From the NCBI GenBank assembly GCA_945876515.1, contig CAMCPF010000113.1:1-8480 (forward strand): a DNA stretch of 8,480 nucleotides. The letters run 5' to 3'. The stretch's first letter is position 1. Every line of letters starts with the position of its first letter. The stretch comes from Candidatus Kuenenia stuttgartensis (GTDB lineage: Bacteria > Planctomycetota > Planctomycetia > Pirellulales > UBA1268). The translations under genes were made by a program, and so were the position numbers. Of the stretch, positions 4,866 through 8,480 are shown piece after piece. The notes under the pieces were generated by a model that was given only the letters and a program-made list of their open reading frames with translations, was not told the DNA's origin and made no database searches.

Positions 4866-6896
4866 ATGCCCATTGTCCGCCTGCCCGACGGTTCCACCCG
4901 CGACCTTCCCGCCACCGCCCGGGTGGCCGACTGCATCGGCGACGCCGCCATGGCCGGCGGAAAAAGGGGCAACAAGGCCCCCGTCGCCGCTCTGCTCGAC
5001 GGGAGGGTCGTGGGGCTCGACGCGCTGCTGCCTGCCGAAGGCACGGCCACAGTCGAGCCGCTCTTTGCCGGCGACGCCCGCGCGCTTCCCGTGATGCGTC
5101 ACTCCGCGGCCCACGTGATGGCCCGGGCGGTGATGCGGCTGTTCGAGGGCGTCGAACTCGCCTTCGGCCCCACGGTCGGCCACGGCTTCTATTACGACAT
5201 GCGGGCTGCCCGGCCGATCACCGACGAGGACCTGCCGGCGATCGAGGCCGAGATGAAGCGGATCATCGAGGCCGACGAGGCCTTCGAGCGGGTCGAGGTC
5301 TCGCGGGAGAAGGCCGTCGAGATCATCCGCGGCCTGAACCAGCCCCTGAAGGCCGAGCACATCGAGACCGGCCTGGCCGAGCACCCTTCGCTCTCCTTCT
5401 ACCGGCAGGGAGAGTTCGTCGATCTCTGCCGCGGGCCCCACGTGCCGAGCCCCGGCTGCATCGGCGCCTTCAAGCTCACGAACATCGCCGGCGCCTACTG
5501 GAAGGGCGACGCGAAGAACGCCCAGCTCCAACGGCTCTACGGCACCGCCTGGTTCACCCCGGAGGAGCTCGACGCGCATCTCGCGGCGCTCGAGGAAGCC
5601 CGCCGCCGCGACCACCGCGTGCTCGGCAAGCAGCTCGATCTCTTCACCACGAGCCCCTTGGTCGGCTCGGGGCTCGTGCTCTGGATGCCCAAGGGGGCGC
5701 GGCTGCGGGCCACGCTCGAGGGCTTCGTGCGCGAGGAGCTCGCCGCTCGGGGCTACGAGCCGGTCTACACGCCCCACATCGGCAAGGTCGATCTCTACAA
5801 GATCTCGGGCCACTATCCCTACTACGCCGACAGCCAGTTCAAGCCGATCGTGATGAGCGACGACGAGCAGTATCTGCTCAAGCCGATGAACTGCCCGCAC
5901 CACACGATGATCTACAAGGCCCGGCCCCACAGCTACAAGGATCTGCCGCTGCGGCTGGCCGAGTTCGGTACCGTCTACCGCTACGAGCAGTCGGGCGAGC
6001 TCGGCGGAATGACGCGGGTCCGTGGTTTCACCCAGGACGACGCCCACATCTTCTGCACGCCCGAGCAGGTCGAGGAGGAGGTGGCCGGCTGCATCGACTT
6101 CACGCTCAAGGTCCTCGAGAGCCTGGCCTTCGAGAACTTCCGCGTCCGGCTCGGCTTCCGCGATCCCACGAGCGACAAGTACGTCGGCCCGCCCGAGCGG
6201 TGGGACGAGGCCGAGGCGGCGATTGAGCGGGTCGCCCGGCGGATGAATCTCCCCGGCTGCGAGCCCGAGCCGGGCGAGGCGGCCTTCTACGGTCCCAAGA
6301 TCGACTTCGTTGTGAATGACTCGCTCGGCCGCGAGTGGCAGCTCGGCACGGTGCAGCTCGACTACAACCTGCCGAGCGCCGAGCGGTTCGACCTCGAATA
6401 CATCGGGGCCGACAACGCCAAGCACCGCCCTGTGATGATCCACCGGGCGCCCTTGGGCAGCATGGAGCGGTTCGTGGGCGTGTTGATCGAGCACTTCGCC
6501 GGGGCGTTTCCCTTGTGGCTCGCGCCGGAGCAGGTGCGGGTGATCCCCGTGAGCGAGAAGAGCGCCGCCTATGCGGAAGTGGTCAAGGCGAAGCTCGAGG
6601 CTGCCGGGCTGAGAGTCGGCATCGACCAGGCTGCGGAAAAACTCGGGGCCAAGATCCGCACGGCGCAGCTTGACCTGATCCCAATGATGGCCGTCTGCGG
6701 TCCGCGGGACGAGGCGGCCGGCACCATCAGCCTCCGCGACCGTCTCGACGGCGACCTGGGCGCGATGAGCCTCGAGGCGGCGATCGAACGGCTCCGCGAC
6801 GAGAATGCCCGCCGCGCCGTCCGCCACAAGCCCAAGCCGCTCGCCCTGGGCGGTGAGGCCGCCGCCGAACCGGACGGCGACGGCGACGGCTACTGA
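4866..6896 (+). CDS. thrS: Threonyl-tRNA synthetase, 676 aa
   Basis: This cytosolic class II synthetase charges tRNA-Thr with threonine using ATP. Its length of 676 is normal for the bacterial form. Residues 1-65 are the TGS domain. The editing domain follows, with H79-S-A-A-H83 and CRGPH (188-192), which remove mischarged serine. The catalytic core has MNCPHH (341-346), GMTRVRGFTQDDAHIF (motif 2 region) and HRAPLGSMERF (motif 3 region). The zinc ligands are C343, H394 and H526, matching E. coli C334, H385 and H511; the first pair has identical spacing. The anticodon-binding domain runs from about PEQVRVIPVS to the end. A C-terminal tail of about 30 residues, Ala/Pro/acidic-rich and ending DGDGDGY, goes beyond the conserved domain. 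The ATG at 4866 gives the standard TGS start; it has no visible Shine-Dalgarno site. amt follows 68 bases downstream, on the same strand. Confidence 0.98.
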   Translation: MPIVRLPDGSTRDLPATARVADCIGDAAMAGGKRGNKAPVAALLDGRVVGLDALLPAEGTATVEPLFAGDARALPVMRHSAAHVMARAVMRLFEGVELAFGPTVGHGFYYDMRAARPITDEDLPAIEAEMKRIIEADEAFERVEVSREKAVEIIRGLNQPLKAEHIETGLAEHPSLSFYRQGEFVDLCRGPHVPSPGCIGAFKLTNIAGAYWKGDAKNAQLQRLYGTAWFTPEELDAHLAALEEARRRDHRVLGKQLDLFTTSPLVGSGLVLWMPKGARLRATLEGFVREELAARGYEPVYTPHIGKVDLYKISGHYPYYADSQFKPIVMSDDEQYLLKPMNCPHHTMIYKARPHSYKDLPLRLAEFGTVYRYEQSGELGGMTRVRGFTQDDAHIFCTPEQVEEEVAGCIDFTLKVLESLAFENFRVRLGFRDPTSDKYVGPPERWDEAEAAIERVARRMNLPGCEPEPGEAAFYGPKIDFVVNDSLGREWQLGTVQLDYNLPSAERFDLEYIGADNAKHRPVMIHRAPLGSMERFVGVLIEHFAGAFPLWLAPEQVRVIPVSEKSAAYAEVVKAKLEAAGLRVGIDQAAEKLGAKIRTAQLDLIPMMAVCGPRDEAAGTISLRDRLDGDLGAMSLEAAIERLRDENARRAVRHKPKPLALGGEAAAEPDGDGDGY

Positions 6897-6925
6897 GTTT
6901 TTCGCACAGTCATTCCCCCAACCCC

Positions 6926-6940
6926 TGCCGCCCGGCGGCA
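6926..6940 (+). other. Short palindrome in the thrS-amt gap
   Basis: TGCCGCC and GGCGGCA flank a single C, giving a near-perfect 15-base palindrome midway between thrS and amt. It is not followed by a T-tract. It could be a small mRNA hairpin or a protein-binding site. I see no sigma-54 promoter (TGGCAC-N5-TTGC type) in this gap, although amt genes often have one. Confidence 0.3.
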
Positions 6941-6964
6941 TACCACCAGAGGAGAGTTCGCCCC

Positions 6965-8215
6965 ATGGCCGATGCCGCGACCGCAGTCATCAACGGAGCC
7001 GACACTGCCTGGATCATCGTAGCCACGGCGCTCGTGCTGTTCATGACGCTGCCGGGCCTGGCGCTCTTCTACGGCGGCCTGGTGCGCTCCAAGAACGTGC
7101 TCTCGGTGTTCGTGCAGTGCTTCGCCCTGACCGGGGTGATGACGCTGCTCTGGGTGGCCTACGGCTACAGCCTCGCCTTTGGGAACGGCGGGCCGCAGCA
7201 GTGGGTGATCGGCAATCTTGACAAGGCGTTCCTCAAGGGAGTCACGGTCGATGCCGTCTCGGGCACCATCCCCGAGTCGCTGTTCGCCGCCTTCCAGATG
7301 ACCTTCGCGATCATCACGCCGGCCCTGATCGTGGGGGCCTTCGCGGAGCGGATGCGATTTAAGGGGATGCTGCTGTTCTCGATTCTCTGGTTCACCTTCT
7401 CCTACCTCCCGATCTGCCACATGGCCTGGGCGGGCGAGGGGTCGCTGTTTCACGGCTGGGGCGTGCTCGACTTCGCCGGCGGAACGGTCGTGCACGTCAA
7501 CGCCGGCATCGCAGGGCTCGTCACCTGCATCATGCTGGGCGCCCGGAGCGGCTATCCCAAGCAGCTGATGCGGCCCCACAACCTGCCCTTTGCCGTGATC
7601 GGGGCCGGGATGCTCTGGGTGGGCTGGTTCGGCTTCAATGGCGGCAGCGCCCTGGCCGCCAACGGCACCGCCGCCATGGCCCTGCTCGTCACCCACATCG
7701 CGGCGGCCACCGCCACGGTCGTGTGGATGGGGATCGAGATGGTCGCGCATGGCAAGGCTTCGGCGCTCGGCGTGGCGACCGGAGCGGTCGCCGGCCTGGT
7801 CGCGATCACGCCCGCCAGCGGAACGGCTGGTCCGCTCGGGGCCGTCGCGATCGGCGCGGCCTCGGCCCTGGCCGGCTACTATTTTGCCACGAGCGTGAAG
7901 CACCGCTTCGGCTACGACGACTCGCTCGACGTGTTCGGCGTGCACGGCGTGGGGGGCATCGTGGGAGCGATCCTGACCGGAGTCTTCGCCGCCACCGAGC
8001 TCGGCGGGTCCGGGCTCGCCGAGGGCATGACCGTCGGCAGCCAGGTCTGGGCGCAGGCCAAGAGCGTGCTTGTCACGATGGCCTGGAGCGGCGTGGTGTC
8101 GGTCGTCGCCTTCTTCCTCGCCGACAAGCTCGTGGGGATGCGGGTGCCGATCGAGGTGGAGCGGGGCGGCCTCGATCTGGCTGAGCACCAGGAGCAGGCC
8201 TACGAGATCGTCTAG
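6965..8215 (+). CDS. amt: Amt-family ammonium transporter, 416 aa
   Basis: This inner-membrane channel-type transporter takes up ammonium and should form trimers, as AmtB does. About 11 hydrophobic segments are visible, the first starting near residue 15 with no cleavable signal peptide, unlike E. coli AmtB. Family hallmarks are present: DFAGGTVVHVNAG with D169 and H177, VFGVHGVGG with H327 (the twin histidines of the pore), WFGFNGGSA with F224 and S228, QMTFAIITPALIVGAFAERM (111-130) with the Phe gate at F114, and a short cytosolic tail GGLDLAEHQEQAYEIV of the kind that contacts the PII protein GlnK. No glnK/glnB gene is adjacent in the window, which is unusual for bacterial amt; it may lie beyond the next gene or elsewhere. 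AGAGGAG (6948-6954), 10 bases before the ATG, is a good ribosome binding site. The gene is complete. Confidence 0.97.
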   Translation: MADAATAVINGADTAWIIVATALVLFMTLPGLALFYGGLVRSKNVLSVFVQCFALTGVMTLLWVAYGYSLAFGNGGPQQWVIGNLDKAFLKGVTVDAVSGTIPESLFAAFQMTFAIITPALIVGAFAERMRFKGMLLFSILWFTFSYLPICHMAWAGEGSLFHGWGVLDFAGGTVVHVNAGIAGLVTCIMLGARSGYPKQLMRPHNLPFAVIGAGMLWVGWFGFNGGSALAANGTAAMALLVTHIAAATATVVWMGIEMVAHGKASALGVATGAVAGLVAITPASGTAGPLGAVAIGAASALAGYYFATSVKHRFGYDDSLDVFGVHGVGGIVGAILTGVFAATELGGSGLAEGMTVGSQVWAQAKSVLVTMAWSGVVSVVAFFLADKLVGMRVPIEVERGGLDLAEHQEQAYEIV

Positions 8216-8236
8216 CGCCTGCCGCGATCCACTGCC

Positions 8237-8480
8237 ATGCCACGGTTCGTCCTCCTCGAGCACACGGGCCATCCGGACGACCCGGCCGGGCGGCACTACG
8301 ACCTGCTCTTGGAGGAGCCCGATGCCTGCCAAACCTGGCGGCTGGCGGAGATTCCCGTCGCCGGGGGCGAGCCGGTGGCGGCCGAACCGCTGCCGCCCCA
8401 CCGGCTCGCCTGGCTCGAGACTCTCGCAGGGGAGGTCTCCGGCGGCCGCGGCTTCGCCCGGCGGGTGGATGCGGGCACCT
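8237..8480 (+). CDS. LigD-type 3'-phosphoesterase-domain protein, N-terminal 81 codons (3' end outside window)
   Basis: The ATG at 8237 opens a frame that stays open to the window edge. The protein begins MPRFVLLEHTGHP, then RHYDLLLEE (19-27), TWRLAEIP, PPHRLAWLE and VSGGRGFARRVDAGT. The H-x-D-x-x-x-E arrangement (H20, D22, E26), the T-W-R-L strand and the H-R-L...G-x-V-S-G-x-R-G pattern match the N-terminal phosphoesterase domain of bacterial DNA ligase D (LigD_N type), here apparently as a short stand-alone protein. The family's role is removal of 3'-phosphate or ribonucleotide ends during end joining. Whether this version acts on DNA is unknown, and no ligase or Ku gene is in view. It starts 21 bases after amt on the same strand without a clear Shine-Dalgarno site, so co-transcription with amt is possible. 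Confidence 0.75.
   Translation, partial: MPRFVLLEHTGHPDDPAGRHYDLLLEEPDACQTWRLAEIPVAGGEPVAAEPLPPHRLAWLETLAGEVSGGRGFARRVDAGT

Noticed and set aside
6858..6903. GC-rich segment followed by TTTTT at the end of thrS as an intrinsic terminator.
   Set aside because: The GCCG/CGGC pairings are short and imperfect, and the T-run is not directly after a stem; not convincing.
4689..6941. A 750-residue open frame antisense to thrS, crossing into the tRNA gene.
   Set aside because: It is a shadow of a high-GC coding region; thrS is unmistakable and the antisense product shows no domain pattern.
6890..8401. A 503-residue open frame antisense to amt, rich in His/Gly/Arg.
   Set aside because: Same reason: amt carries all family hallmarks on the other strand, and this composition is typical of antisense reading.
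1..8480. CRISPR array, insertion sequence, integrase or attachment site.
   Set aside because: No spaced direct repeats, transposase or recombinase motifs were seen. The tRNA-Val gene could serve as an integration site, but I noticed no duplicated tRNA end in the window.

Overview
The window is GC-rich (clearly above 60% by eye) bacterial chromosomal DNA. Gene content and style suggest a planctomycete (Planctomycetota, perhaps Pirellulales-like). The pointers are a small stand-alone LigD-type phosphoesterase gene, an NTase-fold gene with a small helper gene, a GGx-repeat secreted-type protein, weak or absent Shine-Dalgarno sites and a tRNA gene without encoded CCA. This assignment is inference from style, not from a search.

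Layout. (1) 3-866 (+): C-terminal 287 residues of a glycine-rich repeat protein whose start lies outside the window. Two GC-rich palindromes follow it. (2) 996-1532 (+): a nucleotidyltransferase(NTase)-fold protein. (3) 3814-1584 (-): two class I SAM-dependent methyltransferase genes, joined by a 4-base ATGA stop/start overlap and convergent with the first NTase gene. (4) 3815-3949: a divergent intergenic region holding a perfect 7-bp inverted repeat, with a -10-like hexamer in each arm, one per direction. (5) 3950-4180 and 4122-4562 (+): a 76-residue helper-type ORF, apparently leaderless, overlapping by 59 bases a 146-residue NTase with all three catalytic acidic positions. This has the look of a toxin/antitoxin-like pair. 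(6) 4585-4606: an 8-bp GC-rich hairpin between this pair and the convergent tRNA gene. (7) 4698-4625 (-): tRNA-Val(GAC), with a good upstream promoter and C instead of U at position 33. (8) 4866-6896 (+): threonyl-tRNA synthetase, complete. (9) 6965-8215 (+): Amt-family ammonium transporter. (10) 8237 to the window end (+): start of a LigD-type 3'-phosphoesterase-domain protein.

How it fits together. The right half (tRNA-Val, thrS, amt) is core housekeeping DNA. The left half, 867-4562, reads as an accessory stretch: a methyltransferase operon bracketed by two NTase-fold genes, one of them paired with a small upstream ORF. No nuclease, helicase, transposase, integrase or CRISPR array is visible. 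The best candidates for something undescribed are this NTase/methyltransferase island with its symmetrical divergent promoter, the first NTase that seems to lack the third catalytic acid, and the C33 tRNA-Val. None can be called a system from sequence alone.
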